Part shown: one piece after another, positions 50,418 through 62,700 of the stretch | Position numbering within the stretch: the first letter of the stretch is position 1 | Layout of the letters: each line of letters opens with the position of its first letter | From: Hypholoma sublateritium FD-334 SS-4 | Taxonomy: Eukaryota; Basidiomycota; Agaricomycetes; Agaricales; Strophariaceae | Direction of reading: 5' to 3' | Assembly: GCA_000827495.1 (NCBI GenBank) | Contig: KN817569.1 | Coordinates: 62,001 to 126,000, forward strand | Length of the DNA: 64,000 nt | The notes under the pieces: model-generated | What the model was told of the DNA's origin: nothing | What the model saw: the letters and a program-made list of their open reading frames with translations, nothing else | Database searches by the model: none | Translations under genes and position numbers: made by a program

Positions 50418-52440
50418 ATGCTTTATAGATCTGCCATCTCCCGCCAGGCCTGCTTCGCCAACAGGGCCTTTTCTGCCCAGCGCTTTGCCTCGACCAAGGT
50501 ACGCCGCCCACGAGCCCCTATGCTTCCGGTCATTCATGCTGTCCTTGAAGTCGTTGCGCGACACGTTGAAGGAAATCATCCCGGCAAAGCAGGAGCAGCT
50601 CAAGAAACTCGTACGCAACCGTGATCTCCGTGTCAAATGTATTGTCTCTGAGCACGCTGTTAATTGCAGAAAGCCGAGCATGGCGACACCGTTGTAGGCG
50701 AAGTCAAGGTACGCTCTTCGGCACGACTTGTGGTCCCCGGACTAAGTAACCATAGGTCGAGAACATCATCGGAGGCATGCGCGGCCTCAAAGCCATGCTC
50801 TGGGAGGCCTCCGTGCTCGACCCCGTCGAGGTACGTCGAGCTCACCCCACAATAACGCCATCACTGACATCCCGCACAGGGCATCCGCTTCCACGGGCTC
50901 TCCATTCCGGACTGCCAGAAAGTACTCCCTGCCGCGCCCGGCGGCAAGGAGATCATCCCGGAGAGCATGCTCTGGCTCCTCCTGACAGGCCAAGTCCCGT
51001 CCGCCGAGCAGACGCTCGCGCTCTCGCAGGAGCTCGCGGCGAAGGGCGCCCTGCCCAAGTTCGTCGAGGACCTCGTCGACTCGCAAGTGCCCCGTCCTCC
51101 ATCTCATATGCCCCGCTGACGCCGCGCACGCAGCTTCCCGCGCACGCTGCACCCGATGACGCAGCTCGGCATGGGCGTCGCCGCGCTGAACCACGACAGC
51201 GCGTTCCAGGCGGCGTACGAGCGCGGGATGAAGAAGCCCGAGTACTGGGTGCACACGCTCGAGGACTGCATCGACCTCATCGCGCGCCTGCCCGCGCTCG
51301 CCGCGCGCATCTACCGCAACGTGTACGCGCCCGGCACGCCGCTCGCGCCCGTCGACGGCTCGCTCGATCTCGTCGGTGCGTGCGCCGTTGGTGTTTTATT
51401 GTGCCCCGCTGACCGTGCAATATGCGCGCGCAGGCAACTACGCGAACATGCTCGGGTACGGCGAGAACCACAGCCTGACAGAGTACCTCCGCCTGTACAT
51501 CGCGCTGCACGGCGATCATGAGGGCGGGAACGCGTCCGCGCACGCCGCGCGTGAGTCCTGCCGCGCTGCTTTCCATCATTGATGCGGCGCGCGCGCTAAT
51601 ACCTTGCCTGCTGCAGACCTCGTCGGCTCGACGCTGGCGGACCCGTATCTGTCGTACTCTGCGGCGCTCTTCGCGCTTGCGGGCCCGCTGCACGGGTGTG
51701 TTCATATTTTTATCTCGCTGCAGTGAGGGCGGCGCTGACTGACGGTTGTACGCACGTAGGCTCGCGAACCAAGAGGTGCTGCGCTGGCAGATGGCGATGC
51801 AGGCCGAGCTCGGCGCGGACATCACTGAGGAGAAGATCGAGGCGTACCTCTGGAAGACGCTCAAGAGCGGGCAGGTCGTCCCCGGGTGCGCACACCCCTA
51901 CCACCGTCCTTCTCCCGCACTCACCCGCCGCCCGGCTGCAGGTACGGCCACGGCGTGCTGCGCAACCCCGACCCGCGCTTCATCGCGCTGCAGGAGTTCT
52001 GCGACGGCAAGCCGGAGCTCAAGGCGAGCCCGATCATCCAGCTCGTGAACCAGACGTTCAAAGTGGCGCCCGGCGTGCTCAAGGCGCACGGGAAGACGAA
52101 GAACCCGTACCCGAACGTCGACGCGACGTCCGGGTGCGTACTGTACCACTACGGCCTGACCGAGTTCAAGTACTACACCGTCATCTTCGGCGTGTCGCGC
52201 GGTGCGTAGTGTGCCTTTTGTGTTGTATGTGTGTTGCTGGGGGTGATTGCTGACGTTGGGCCTTTTGATAGCGCTCGGTGCGCTGACACAGCTCGTCTGG
52301 GCGCGCGGTGCGTGCTTCGTTGTGTGCGCGTGCTGTGTACCATGCTAATTGAGTGACATGCAGCGCTCGGCCTCCCGCTCGAGCGGCCCAAGTCGATGTC
52401 GATGGACGCGCTCAGCAAGTTCATCGCGGACAGCAAGTGA
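50418..52440 (+). CDS. CIT1: mitochondrial citrate synthase
   Basis: The enzyme condenses acetyl-CoA and oxaloacetate to citrate at the entry of the tricarboxylic acid cycle in the mitochondrial matrix. The start at 50418 gives [20 protein letters not shown], an Arg/Ala/Ser-rich targeting peptide. The body shows [49 protein letters not shown] and [16 protein letters not shown]. The active-site histidines sit in [13 protein letters not shown] (about 51680-51770) and [14 protein letters not shown] (about 51945-51985); the aspartate is in PNVDATSG (about 52117-52135). It ends [13 protein letters not shown] with TGA at 52438. About a dozen introns of 45-60 bases; length about 465 residues, typical. 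Ending in SK it lacks a peroxisomal SKL signal, supporting the mitochondrial form. Codon third positions are strongly G/C. Confidence 0.96.
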
Positions 52441-52998
52441 ACTTCGCGTCCGCGCCAAAACGCAGCCAGTTGAAGGGAACACACGACGCCCCCATACCCC
52501 GCGCGACTGTGTGCATACCCACGGAACAGAGCGCGGTGCTGCTATACAACATTTATTGCTTTCAAATTTGCTTAGTTTTATGTAGTACGGAATGGAATGG
52601 GAACGGAAAAGTGTCAAGAGTGTCAATACGCAGCGAACAACGGACCGACTGGTATTTTACAGGCCGCGTGTCCGGGTCAGAACTGAGGAGCGAGAAGTGC
52701 ATAAATAAAACACATAAACCAGAAACCAGAAGAGGGTGAGATAGGTGTGCTACATCCGTGGGGATAGTATTCAACGAAACATGGGAAGAACAACGCGTGG
52801 GGCGTAGTACGGACGCAAACAATAAGTTAAATCGATCGGACGGACGGACGAACAACGCGCGGCGCGCGGCAGCAGCAAGCAGCAGGCAGGGTCCGGGCGC
52901 CCAACACTATATACGGCACACAGAAAGGCAGAAGGAAACAAGGCGGAGCGAGACATGGGTATCGATAGAGCGTCACAGGCGGGCGGCGGGCACACGCG
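52441..52998. other. convergent 3' intergenic stretch
   Basis: The citrate synthase and Pro/Gly-rich genes end towards each other across 558 bases. I see untranslated sequence only; the open frames overlapping the right part are antisense shadows of the Pro/Gly-rich gene. Confidence 0.45.
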
Positions 52999-54503
52999 CT
53001 AGAACCGCCGGATCTGGCTCTGCGGGCCAGGCTGGGGCGGCGGCATCTGCCCCTGCGGCGGTGGCGGGCGGGGGCCGCCGTACCCCGGGGGCGGCGCGGG
53101 CCCGCCCTGCGGGAGCCCCATTGGCCTGCCCTGCGGGCCAGGACCGCCAGGGCCCCCCTGCATGGGCATGGGCATGCCCCCCGGCCCAGGCGGCGGGCGC
53201 ATCCCACCGGGCGGGCCGTACCCGCCGGGACCGGGCGGACCATACCCGCCTGGGCCAGGCGGGAAGCCGTTGGGCGGCGGACCCTGCCCCGGGGGAAAGC
53301 CGTTGGGAGGCGGGCCCTGGCCTGGAGGGAAACCGTTGGGTGGTGGCCCTTGACCTGGAGGGAAGCCGTTGGGCGGTGGGCCTTGCCCGGGAGGGAATCC
53401 ATTGGGCGGCGGACCTTGGCCTGGGGGGAAGCCGCGGTTCGGCGGCGGGGCGTACCCATTTGGGGGCGGCGGCCGGCCGGCGGGGTTGGGCTGCATTGGG
53501 CCGGGTGCGCCGTTCTGGGGCGGCGGACGCTGCTGAACCGGGAAGGGGGCGCCATTCGGGCCAGGACCGGGGGCAGACCCGCCTGGGCCGGGAGCAGGAC
53601 CCGGGCGAGGGGCGCTGGAGGCAGGGCCGGGGTCGCGCAGGGAGACGGGGGCGGGGCGGGCGTTGGCGCCTGCGGGGGGCGGGGGGTTCTTCTCGGCGGC
53701 CTTGATGATCTCGTCGCTATTGATAGAATAAGGAAATAAGATTAGTGATGGGGTGATCATGCGATCAGCGGCTGACGCACTCGAGCAGATTGAGGGCTGC
53801 GCAGAGGACGACCCACTCGACGCAGTCCTCGTTGCCCTCGCCGAGGGTCTGCCAGACGGCCTTCTCCTCGGGCGACTTGCCGGTTATGCTGATGCGGGTG
53901 CCGCCGCCGTTGGGGCCAGGGGGGTTCTTCTGGATCTTGCCGAATTCGATGCGCTTGGGCGGGATGTTATGGCCGGCGTAGGCAAAGTAGAACATGCTCC
54001 AGAAGGCGGCATTTGGGTTGGGCTTTGAGATCTGGAAGAGGGGCAGATCCGGCGAGTCGGGCGACGGGAGCGAGAGCTTGTAGATGGGGGAGATGACGCC
54101 GGTGTTGGCGATGGACCACTTGAGGTTGCGGGATGCCTCGCAACGGACGACGCGGGCGGCGGCCGAGGCGGCGTGGCCGGGGTCGGACGCGGACGCCTTG
54201 CCGGGCTCGCGGGGCCGGGGCGGGAAGAGCTTGGCGACGCAGAGGTCGCCCTGCGGCGACGGCGTGAGGAGGTAGTTTTCTGTGTTCTACTGGGGTCAGC
54301 GGGGGTTATTCGAAAAGCGACAACATACATAGTTTGTGTGGAGATACGAGTAGAGGATGTTGGAGGGCTGGCCGTGGGGCGTGACGATGAGGGTGGGCAG
54401 GTGGTTTGGGATGGGCGGGTGGGACGGCGACGTGTACACGGCGTAGATGGCTGCGGCAGTCAGCACAGCGGCGGCGGCGGCGGGCAGAACACATACCAGC
54501 CAT
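52999..54503 (-). CDS. unrecognised protein with conserved-looking N-terminal domain and Pro/Gly-rich repeat tail
   Basis: The start at 54503 gives MAAIYAVYTSPSHPPIPNH across a first intron. The N-terminal 230 residues look globular: LPTLIVTPHGQPSNILYSYL, then KLFPPRPREPG, then RNLKWSIANTGVISPIYKLS. They continue with AFWSMFYFAYAGHNIPPKRI, then EEKAVWQTLGEGNEDCVEWV and VLCAALNLLESDEIIKAAEK. I do not recognise a family. From about residue 240 the protein is Pro, Gly, Asn and Gln-rich with five perfect or near-perfect GFPPGQGPPPN units, ending PGPQSQIRRF, stop at 52999. Such tails are typical of condensate-forming or RNA-binding proteins, but no RNA-binding motif is visible. Length is about 435 residues with about four introns. 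It is divergent from the PP2A B56 gene, with only 81 bases between starts. Confidence 0.8.
53262..53433 (-). repeat. five tandem 33-bp units coding the 11-residue repeat
   Basis: Each unit codes GFPPGQGPPPN. The DNA units differ mainly at third codon positions (for instance GGCGGCGGACC versus GGAGGCGGGCC) while the peptide stays nearly constant. That pattern suggests selection on the protein repeat. Confidence 0.85.
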
Positions 54504-54584
54504 GACCGTTCGTAGCAAGGGAGTCACGCGTGACACGCCCGCAGTGTGAGTGTTTATCGATCTCTGTCTCTCCCACTGCGCGCG
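54504..54584. promoter_or_regulatory. 81-bp bidirectional promoter with 12-bp ACGCGT palindrome
   Basis: Start codons of the Pro/Gly-rich gene and the PP2A B56 gene are only 81 bases apart. In the middle, 54523-54534 reads GTCACGCGTGAC, a perfect palindrome with the MluI cell-cycle core ACGCGT at its centre. Confidence 0.55.
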
Positions 54585-57006
54585 ATGAAAAACCTCCAAA
54601 AGAAGCTGGTAAGTCGTCCCCCGCCCGCCCGCGCCCCGCTCACACCACCCAGCTCCGGAGCAAGAGCTCCGACACAAAGAAGCCCGTCGCCGCACCGCCA
54701 GCCCCCGCCGCACAGCAGCAGCCCCCGCCCCCGCCCCCCGCGTCCACCAAGAACACCCCGCCCCTGCCCCCCGCCGCACCCGCCGCACGGGCCTCCCAGC
54801 CCGTCCCCGCGCCCCCCATCGTCGTCGTCAGCCCCGATGCGCCCCAGGACCCCATCCATCGCACCGCCCTCTCCGGCATCCCCCAGGACAGGCTCTCCCT
54901 CGGCCTCGACCACGCCAACGGCGCCGCGCCGCGCACCTCCACCCTCAACCGCCTGCGCGCCGGCCCCAAGGACACCATCCCCATGGTCGGCAAGCCCCCC
55001 CGCAAGCAGCGCAGCAGCCGCTTCGTCGTCACCGAAAAGGTCGAGATAGAGCGGCTCCCGCCATTCATGGGTGCGTCGAACCACACCGCCCCGTTCCCAC
55101 CCTAATTTCCCGTGTCCAGAAACGCCCCCCAGCGAGCGCCCCCAGCTCTTCATCAGGAAGCTCCACCAGTGTCGCGTCATATTCGACTTCAACGATGCAA
55201 GCGCAGAGCTCAAGGCAAAGCAGATCAAGGCCCAGACGCTCCACGAGATGCTCGAGTACATCACCACCCAGCGCGGTGTCATCACCGAAAACGTATACCC
55301 CGAGGTCGTCAGCATGGTCAGTCTCTTCTCCTCTGCCTAGCCTTATCCTCACCTTCTGCAGTTTGCTATCAACCTTTTCCGCTCGATACCCCCTCCCGTC
55401 AACCCTACTGGAGATGCTTTTGACCCAGAGGAAGACGAGCCCGTCCTGGAGCTCGCTTGGCCCCATTTACAGATCGTCTATGAATTCTTCCTCCGCTTCG
55501 TCGAGAGCCAGGACTTCAACACTAATCTCGCAAAGCGATACATCGATCAGACCTTTGTCCTCAACCTCCTCGAACTCTTCGACTCAGAGGACCCTCGCGA
55601 ACGTGATTTCCTCAAGACGACCCTCCACCGCATCTACGGCAAATTCCTCAACCTCCGCGCCTTCATTCGCCGCTCAATCAACAACGTATTCTTCCACTTT
55701 GTATACGAGACAGAACGCCATAATGGCATCGCTGAGCTCTTGGAGATATTGGGCTCCATCATCAACGGTTTCGCTCTTCCCCTGAAAGACGAACACAAGA
55801 CTTTCCTCACTCGTGTACTTATTCCTCTCCACAAGGCAAAGAGCCTGTCGCTTTACCACCCACAACTGGCGTACTGCGTCGTGCAATTCCTTGAAAAGGA
55901 CCCTGTGCTCGCTGAGGATGTAATGATGGGTCTGCTCAAATATTGGCCCAAGGTCAACTCGCCCAAAGAGGTCATGTTCCTGCACGAAGTCGAGGAGGTC
56001 TTGGATGTCACCGATCCCGTCGAGTTCCAGAAGATCCAGGTGCCGCTGTTCCACCAGCTTGCGCGGTGCATCAATAGCCAGCACTTCCAGGTCGCCGAGC
56101 GGGCGTTGCTGTACTGGAATAACGAATACGTTGTCAACCTCATGAGCGATAACCTCGCTGTCGTCCTACCCATTGTCTTCCCTGCGCTTTATACAAATTC
56201 GAAATCACATTGGAACCGGTACGATATCGTTGATCCCATCGAATGTCGGTGCTAATATTTTGATCTAGGACAATCCATGGAATGGTGTACAATGCCTTGA
56301 AGCTTTTCATGGAAATCAACCCTGATCTCTTTGATGAAACGATGCACCAATATAAACAAAACAAGATCGAGTGCGTCTTATCATAGATTGCGTTATCGCA
56401 CTGCTGATTCCCCCGCAGGGAGCAAGAGCATGCTGTGAAGCAGTACAAGGCCTGGCAAATGTTGCACGAACGTGCCCTCGAGAACGCGCCGGGACACAAA
56501 TTGCCAAATGGCTACGTCGAACCATACCGCGCGCCACCCGTGCCCTTTGCGCCCATGGACGACGCGGACATCATGGACCTGTCGCTCGAGCTGAACGCGA
56601 CGTCGATCGAAGACGTGCCCGGCGATCTCGATGAGTCCGGCCTCGAGCGGGTGCCAATGGCGGACCCCGGCCTCGATGTACGTCGCTGAGTCCTTTGCCT
56701 GCCCGCGTATCAGTTCGTTGGATGTAACCCTCTGCCTTTCTTTCTTTCTCTGTCTCCGTGCGGCTGTCGCGCGGCAGGCGCCCCTCCCGCAGGTCGGAAC
56801 GCACGAGCACTCGTCGGAGCCAGGACTGCACGTCCGCCGCAGGAGCGTGCTGCCAGGTACTTGCATTCCGCCTTTTCTGACCGGGCCGGCTTGATGAATG
56901 ACGCCCCCATCCACCCACCTATTCCACCATTCTAGTCGACCCGACGGTGCTGCGGGATCTCGAGGCGCACAGGAGTCTGGACGACCCGACGGCGCAGAGG
57001 CGTTGA
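54585..57006 (+). CDS. RTS1: PP2A regulatory subunit B56 (B' family)
   Basis: B56 subunits direct protein phosphatase 2A to substrates such as shugoshin and cell-cycle and stress regulators. The start at 54585 gives MKNLQKKL, then an intron, then a Pro/Ala-rich disordered head of about 90 residues. The B56 helical-repeat core starts at [20 protein letters not shown] and continues [57 protein letters not shown] and [19 protein letters not shown]. It goes on with [40 protein letters not shown] and [20 protein letters not shown]. All hallmark blocks are present. The C-terminal extension is acidic then basic, ending DPTAQRR with TGA at 57004. About seven introns; length about 660 residues, like yeast Rts1. 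Confidence 0.94.
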
Positions 57007-57337
57007 GCCGGCTGGACCTGCGCCAACTTTCACATTATTAGCTTCCTCCCTCTCTCTTCGTTTTTTTTTCCGACACGCCTCCTCTCTAATTTCACGATAC
57101 ATGATGGACATTATATTCTGTACTACGGCGACGGTGCGCCGCTGGAGACGGTGGGCAGGACGCGTGTTGCTGGCCGAGGACACAGCTATGTAGAGGCACC
57201 GCACAAGGATCCTGGTATCCCGAAATATTACAATAGCTGTTCGTTGTAAACGTGTTACTTGCTTGTTCGATTCGATTCGATCTATTCCATCGGTCTGCTG
57301 TACATGGCGTTGTGTCCCGATTTGCTGTCGATATGTG

Positions 57338-57350
57338 TTCGTGAAGGTTC
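57338..57350 (+). promoter_or_regulatory. perfect three-unit heat-shock element
   Basis: TTCGTGAAGGTTC matches TTCnnGAAnnTTC exactly, 223 bases upstream of the SSA-type Hsp70 start codon. HSF1 binding is inferred from the family rule. Confidence 0.75.
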
Positions 57351-57369
57351 TGGGGATCATCTTTCTCGA

Positions 57370-57377
57370 TTCTGGAA
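57370..57377 (+). promoter_or_regulatory. two-unit heat-shock half-element
   Basis: TTCTGGAA is an exact TTCnnGAA pair between the two longer elements. Confidence 0.5.
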
Positions 57378-57451
57378 TGCACAGGACGCTTGGGGTGGCA
57401 GTGCCTCGGCCAGACATGACGCAAGGAGGCGGTCACGTGCGCACTGCAAGG

Positions 57452-57464
57452 TTCCAGAGGCTTC
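57452..57464 (+). promoter_or_regulatory. near-perfect three-unit heat-shock element
   Basis: TTCCAGAGGCTTC has the exact spacing of TTCnnGAAnnTTC, with GAG in place of the central GAA. It lies 109 bases before the start codon. Confidence 0.6.
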
Positions 57465-57497
57465 GCAAAGTTTCTGGTTTGTTCCAAAGGCGGCGAA

Positions 57498-57505
57498 TAT
57501 ATAAA
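57498..57505 (+). promoter_or_regulatory. TATA box of the SSA-type Hsp70 gene
   Basis: TATATAAA lies 68-75 bases upstream of the ATG, the expected place for a highly inducible fungal gene, and follows the heat-shock elements. Confidence 0.65.
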
Positions 57506-57572
57506 TTGCGATTTAGATGGCGCTGCTCCTCACAAAATCTCTTCCCCCCACCACCTCCACAACACATCCACC

Positions 57573-59176
57573 ATGTCCTCCTCCTCAAAAGCTATCGGAA
57601 TCGATCTTGGCACCACCTACTCGTACGTCATCGATTAATCGCGTAAAAATCACCGCGCTAACAGCCGCCTAGATGTGTCGGCGTCTGGCAAAACGATCGC
57701 GTTGAGATCATCGCCAACGACCAGGGTAACCGCACCACGCCCTCGTATGTCTCGTTCTCGGACAACGAGCGCCTGATCGGCGACGCCGCGAAGAACCAGG
57801 TCGCCATGAACCCCCACAACACCGTGTTCGATGCCAAGCGCCTCATCGGGCGCAAGTTCGAGGACGCGGAGGTGCAGTCGGATATCAAGCACTTCCCCTT
57901 CACCGTGTTCAGCAAGGGCGGCAAGCCGTACATCCGCGTCGAGTACCGCGGCGAGCAGAAGGAATTCGTACGTACTCTTTTTTTTTTGCGGAGCGTCTGC
58001 GGTGCACTGACGAGTTATTGGTTTATTAGTCCCCTGAGGAGGTCTCGTCGATGGTCCTGCTCAAGATGAAGGAGACCGCGGAGGCGTACCTCGGCACGCC
58101 CGTGAACAACGCGGTCGTCACCGTCCCCGCGTACTTCAACGACTCGCAGCGCCAGGCGACCAAGGACGCCGGCACGATCTCGGGCATGAACGTGCTCCGC
58201 ATCATCAACGAGCCGACCGCGGCCGCCATCGCGTACGGCCTCGACAAGAAGGTCATCGGCGAGCGCAACGTGCTCATCTTCGATCTCGGAGGAGGAACCT
58301 TCGATGTGTCGCTCCTCACCATCGAGGAGGGCATCTTCGAGGTCAAGGCCACCGCCGGTGACACCCATCTTGGCGGTGAGGACTTCGATAACCGTCTCGT
58401 CAACCACTTCGTCCAGGAGTTCAAGCGCAAGAACAAGAAGGGTATGTCGATTTTGGTGTAGCCCCTAGCGAAATGCGCTGACTTTTATTTTATTTATAGA
58501 TCTCTCTGCCAACCCCCGTGCCGTCCGTCGTCTGCGCACTGCTTGCGAGCGTGCCAAGCGCACTCTGTCGTCCGCCACCCAGACTTCCATCGAGATCGAC
58601 TCGCTCTTCGAGGGTATCGATTTCTACACCTCGCTCACCCGTGCTCGTTTCGAGGAGCTGTGCCAGGACCTCTTCCGCTCAACCCTCGAGCCCGTTGAGA
58701 AGGTCCTCCGCGACTCCAAGATCGACAAGGGCAACGTCCACGAGATCGTCCTCGTCGGTGGCTCCACTCGTATCCCCCGTATCGTGAAGCTCGTGTCCGA
58801 CTTCTTCAACGGCAAGGAGCCCAACAAGAGCATCAACCCCGACGAGGCCGTCGCCTACGGCGCCGCCGTCCAGGCTGCCATCCTCTCCGGCGACACCTCC
58901 GAGAAGACCCAGGACCTGCTCCTCCTCGATGTCGCGCCCCTGTCGCTCGGTATCGAGACCGCCGGTGGTGTCATGACCGCGCTCATCAAGCGCAACACCA
59001 CCGTGCCCACGAAGAAGTCGGAGATCTTCTCGACCTACTCGGACAACCAGCCCGGTGTGCTCATCCAGGTGTACGAGGGCGAGCGCGCGCGCACCAAGGA
59101 CAACAACCTCCTCGGCAAGTTCGAGCTGTCCGGTATCCCCCCTGCGCCCCGTGGTGTGCCCCAGGTCGAGGTCACC

Positions 59177-59209
<33 letters not shown>

Positions 59210-59750
59210 TCCGCCTCCGACAAGACCACCGGCAAGTCGAACCGCATCACCATCACCAACGACAAGGGCCGTCTCTCCAAGGAGGAGATCGAGCGCATGG
59301 TCGACGAGGCTGAGAAGTACAGAGGTGGGTTTTTACTGTCTTCTAGTGTTTGACATTTTACTGATTTGATTTCTTTCTATAGCTGAGGACGAGGCCGCTG
59401 CTGCTCGCATCACCTCCAAGAACGCGCTCGAGTCGTACTCGTACAACCTGCGCAACTCGCTCAACGACGAGAAGCTCGCGGGCAAGTTCGAGGCCGCCGA
59501 CAAGACGAAGCTCGAGAACGCCGTCAACGAGACGATCGCGTGGCTCGACGCCTCGCAGGAGGGCTCGAAGGAGGAGTACGAGGAGAAGCAGAAGGAGCTC
59601 GAGGCGATCGCCAACCCCATCATGCAGAAGCTATACGGCTCGGCTGGCGGTGCACCCGGCGGATTCCCCGGAGGCGCGCCCGGCGGTGGTGCCCCTGGGG
59701 GCTTCCCCGGCGCGTCCGAGGAAGGCCCCCACGTCGAGGAGGTCGACTAA
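57573..59750 (+). CDS. SSA1: cytosolic Hsp70, SSA type
   Basis: General cytosolic chaperone that folds new, stressed and translocating proteins. The start at 57573 gives [20 protein letters not shown]. The ATPase domain has [18 protein letters not shown] residues ([19 protein letters not shown]), [20 protein letters not shown] and [20 protein letters not shown]. The substrate domain has [20 protein letters not shown], then [20 protein letters not shown] and [19 protein letters not shown]. The lid ends in [18 protein letters not shown] and the tail [10 protein letters not shown]. The EEVD tail, which binds TPR co-chaperones, places it in the cytosol and separates it from the SSB gene at 13-15 kb. 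Four short introns; about 648 residues, typical. The upstream region carries heat-shock elements and a TATA box. Codons are almost all G/C-ending, as expected for a highly expressed gene. Confidence 0.97.
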
Positions 59751-62700
59751 TCGCCTCGTTTCTTGATGCACGCTCGTTCTGCTTCGCATGCTCTCTCTTT
59801 TCTCCCCCCATCATCATCTTACGAGGACCGCGGTTAACATAATGACGCCAATGTAACGCTAGCATAGACCACAATCATCGATTTCTCTTACTTCTCTCTA
59901 TCTTGTCTGTTTCAGTTTGTGCTCTTAGTATACTTGTACGATTCGCGGGCGTGGATGCCCTTTGCAATATAAGTAGTTCGGAATCTCGATGTGACCTTGT
60001 GTGCTTGTGTGTTCGTTGTGTGTCTTCTCCTGGTCTTGGCTAGGTCTTGAGGAAGTGTATGTAAGTGCCATTAGGGACAGAGTCAAAGTCATGTACATAA
60101 TGATTGAATCTTCCAGGCTTTCTTATGGGGCTGTTTCACACAGGTCATTTGCCAAGCTCTATGTCCAAAGCTTAATTTTCCTGTAGCGTGTGGGTCCAAA
60201 CTTTCGCATGAATGCTCCGAAAGCCCGGGCTGAATTTCTGCATTCTCCTTAGTAGTCTCGTACCAAAACCTTAGTTGACCTCAGCATTCTTCTCCAAACG
60301 AAGTCGCTCCTGGCGCCTAAACTGCCGATATCCATATTTTCGTTCATAGTGATGTTTCTCAATGGGTAATTCGTGGGGTAATCGGTATGACTGTGCCCAG
60401 CGCGCGTTTTCGCGGTAGCTTGAGAATGATTCTTGAGAATGATTACAAGAAAATAGCACAGCAAAATAGCATTATGAATAAGGCTCTGGGGCGTTGCGTG
60501 AGCATGATCACACATGATGACGCGCACCAATCCTTGCAAGTAGCGGTTGTTAATTTTACGACGACGCGGCCTTTGACGGTCGGCTGGTTCAAGCACGTTA
60601 GAGTTCTGGTCTGGGGCTGTCCAGTAGTGCACGGTTTCGGTTGGCGCGAATGCTGTCCCAGGTATCCTGGAAGAGTAACATCCTACCGGGGTGCAACCGT
60701 GTGGAAACCCAGGTGTTATGCAGATCTCTTGCAAAGTCGACTGCGAGGGAGATTCGTTTCAGGAAATACACGCCAGGTGGGAGTCTGGGACGAAAGAACC
60801 TATATATTCCTGAAACGCCCAATTGCGAGAATACAATTTTCTGTGATTTGATTGTGATAAAGGTGTGTTCATCGGCGCCCAGGGGATGATGAATCGCGGT
60901 TATGAGAAGGCCTGGGAGCTCCTGGGAGGTTAGTCGTTAGACGCCAAAAGCCCGGGCTTGCCCTATCACAAGGCATATTTTTTAACGACCCCAGAATTCG
61001 GATGTATGTAACTTCGTAGGGAATAAAAATTGAGGTTGAAGCAGGGCCTCGGCCGCGGAACATGTGAATTAAGAAGCGACCTCACCTAGCCCCACTGGAA
61101 AATTTCTTCTTCAGCGCGCATTAAAAACGATTTGGCATATGTAAAGATAGTCTTCACCAAGGTCTTCACATCGGCAAAATGGCAGTAGTCAGGTCGTCCC
61201 CAGACCCAGGGCATTCTTGGCGCGGGCATCAAGCGGCTTGGTGGAATCATGTCGTCGCCAGAGCGGTCTGATAGTCGGTTTTGACTACATTCAGCAAATT
61301 CTGGGCTGGAGCCGGGGAGTAACGGCGAGCGGCAGGGCCCATGGGTTGGGGCGGCCATAGTACTGCCTCCACGAGGAGCCGGCTGAATGGTTTTCTAGGA
61401 TCGATGGTAGCGTTTATAACAGGGGTATCAAAGCTTCAGCTTCGTCGATACGGGAGCCTGAGAGTGCTTCGGATCCCAACCCCGTACGCCACAAAAACTG
61501 GCGCGCTTCGAAAAGGCATGCTACCGCTCGTTGGGGCAATTGGCATGGCATGAGTCTAGAGTAGCATTGAGGTGTCAAACGAAGCGAAGGGTGCGTATGG
61601 AAAGCTTACACTCGCCACTGAAAAGCAGACTAGGAACGACTACCAGTACTTGCCACCATAGCACGAGTGAAATGCAGCCCACCGCCCCAGATACAGGCGA
61701 CTACGTAGGAACGTTTAAATTTGTTCCATCAAGGTATAGTGAGAACTCACTTCGCTAAATCTGTACTAGAATAAGTTACATGAAGACCGCAATCCAGCTG
61801 AACAGAAAGGCTGATAACGCCTGCCGTGACTGACCGTCCCTGTATCATGAAGATGGTTCATCGGCCGTTTGAAAAGACAGGAATTCCCAGCATAATTTAA
61901 GATGATCCATAAACGGAGTGTGATATAAGAGGTGTCTCTAAAACTTCCGTATTGAATCAGTGATTGGTATGGCAATTGGGAAGACCATGAAGAAATCAAG
62001 GACGTATGGTAAATGATGCATGACCTTTGTGGTGCCGCCTAGTTTCTATACCCCAGTGAACTAAGTCCCGAGTCATAAGATTGGGACAGGGGGGTCCGCC
62101 TCTTTTAGATGAGATAAATGCGCTTCCAGTATTCTGTGTCGCAAGGTATAGTTATGGCTGAGAGTCGACGAGGTTACAAACGTAAGAGCGGAACGAATGC
62201 GTTCTCTGTGAACTGGGATATCTTTATCTACATTTTCAGTTATCCAGGTCAACCTGTGTAAAGATGACAGCCCTTGGAACTCACCCGCCTACGAACCCTC
62301 CTGAAATTCTTTAGGACCGCCCCCTTGCCGAGTAAAACCTTGTGGTATCCATGTAGGCAGCAATTGTCGTAAGAAGCGAGGTAGTGAAGTCATGGAACCA
62401 GTGTAAACTCTTGAGTATGCTAATACTATATATCCCGTCTTGATCCCGTCACGCGTGAAAGCAGAAACAGAAGCCACAGAGAGCGCACGAGCGGGAAAGT
62501 ATTGAAGTTCTGGAGGCAAATATAATTGTTTGAATTGTTGGCCTCCTGAAAGATGTTGGAAGTTGGCAGGAAAGAGACGTTAATCTATTGGGATGGTACA
62601 AGTTAGACGCACTGAAGTGGATTGTGGTATCGGCTGAGTAAGTCTTCTACCATAAGTAGTTGCTGAGGTCTTCATTGCAGTATATTGGGATTTGGGAAGA

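Noticed and set aside
53162..53739. Plus-strand Gly-rich frame opposite the Pro/Gly-rich gene
   Set aside because: Complement of Pro codons gives Gly codons; the minus strand has a start, introns and a globular N-terminal region.
61086..61358. Minus-strand 90-codon frame beginning MAAPTHGPCRS
   Set aside because: Single short frame without introns, neighbours or recognisable residues; probably chance.
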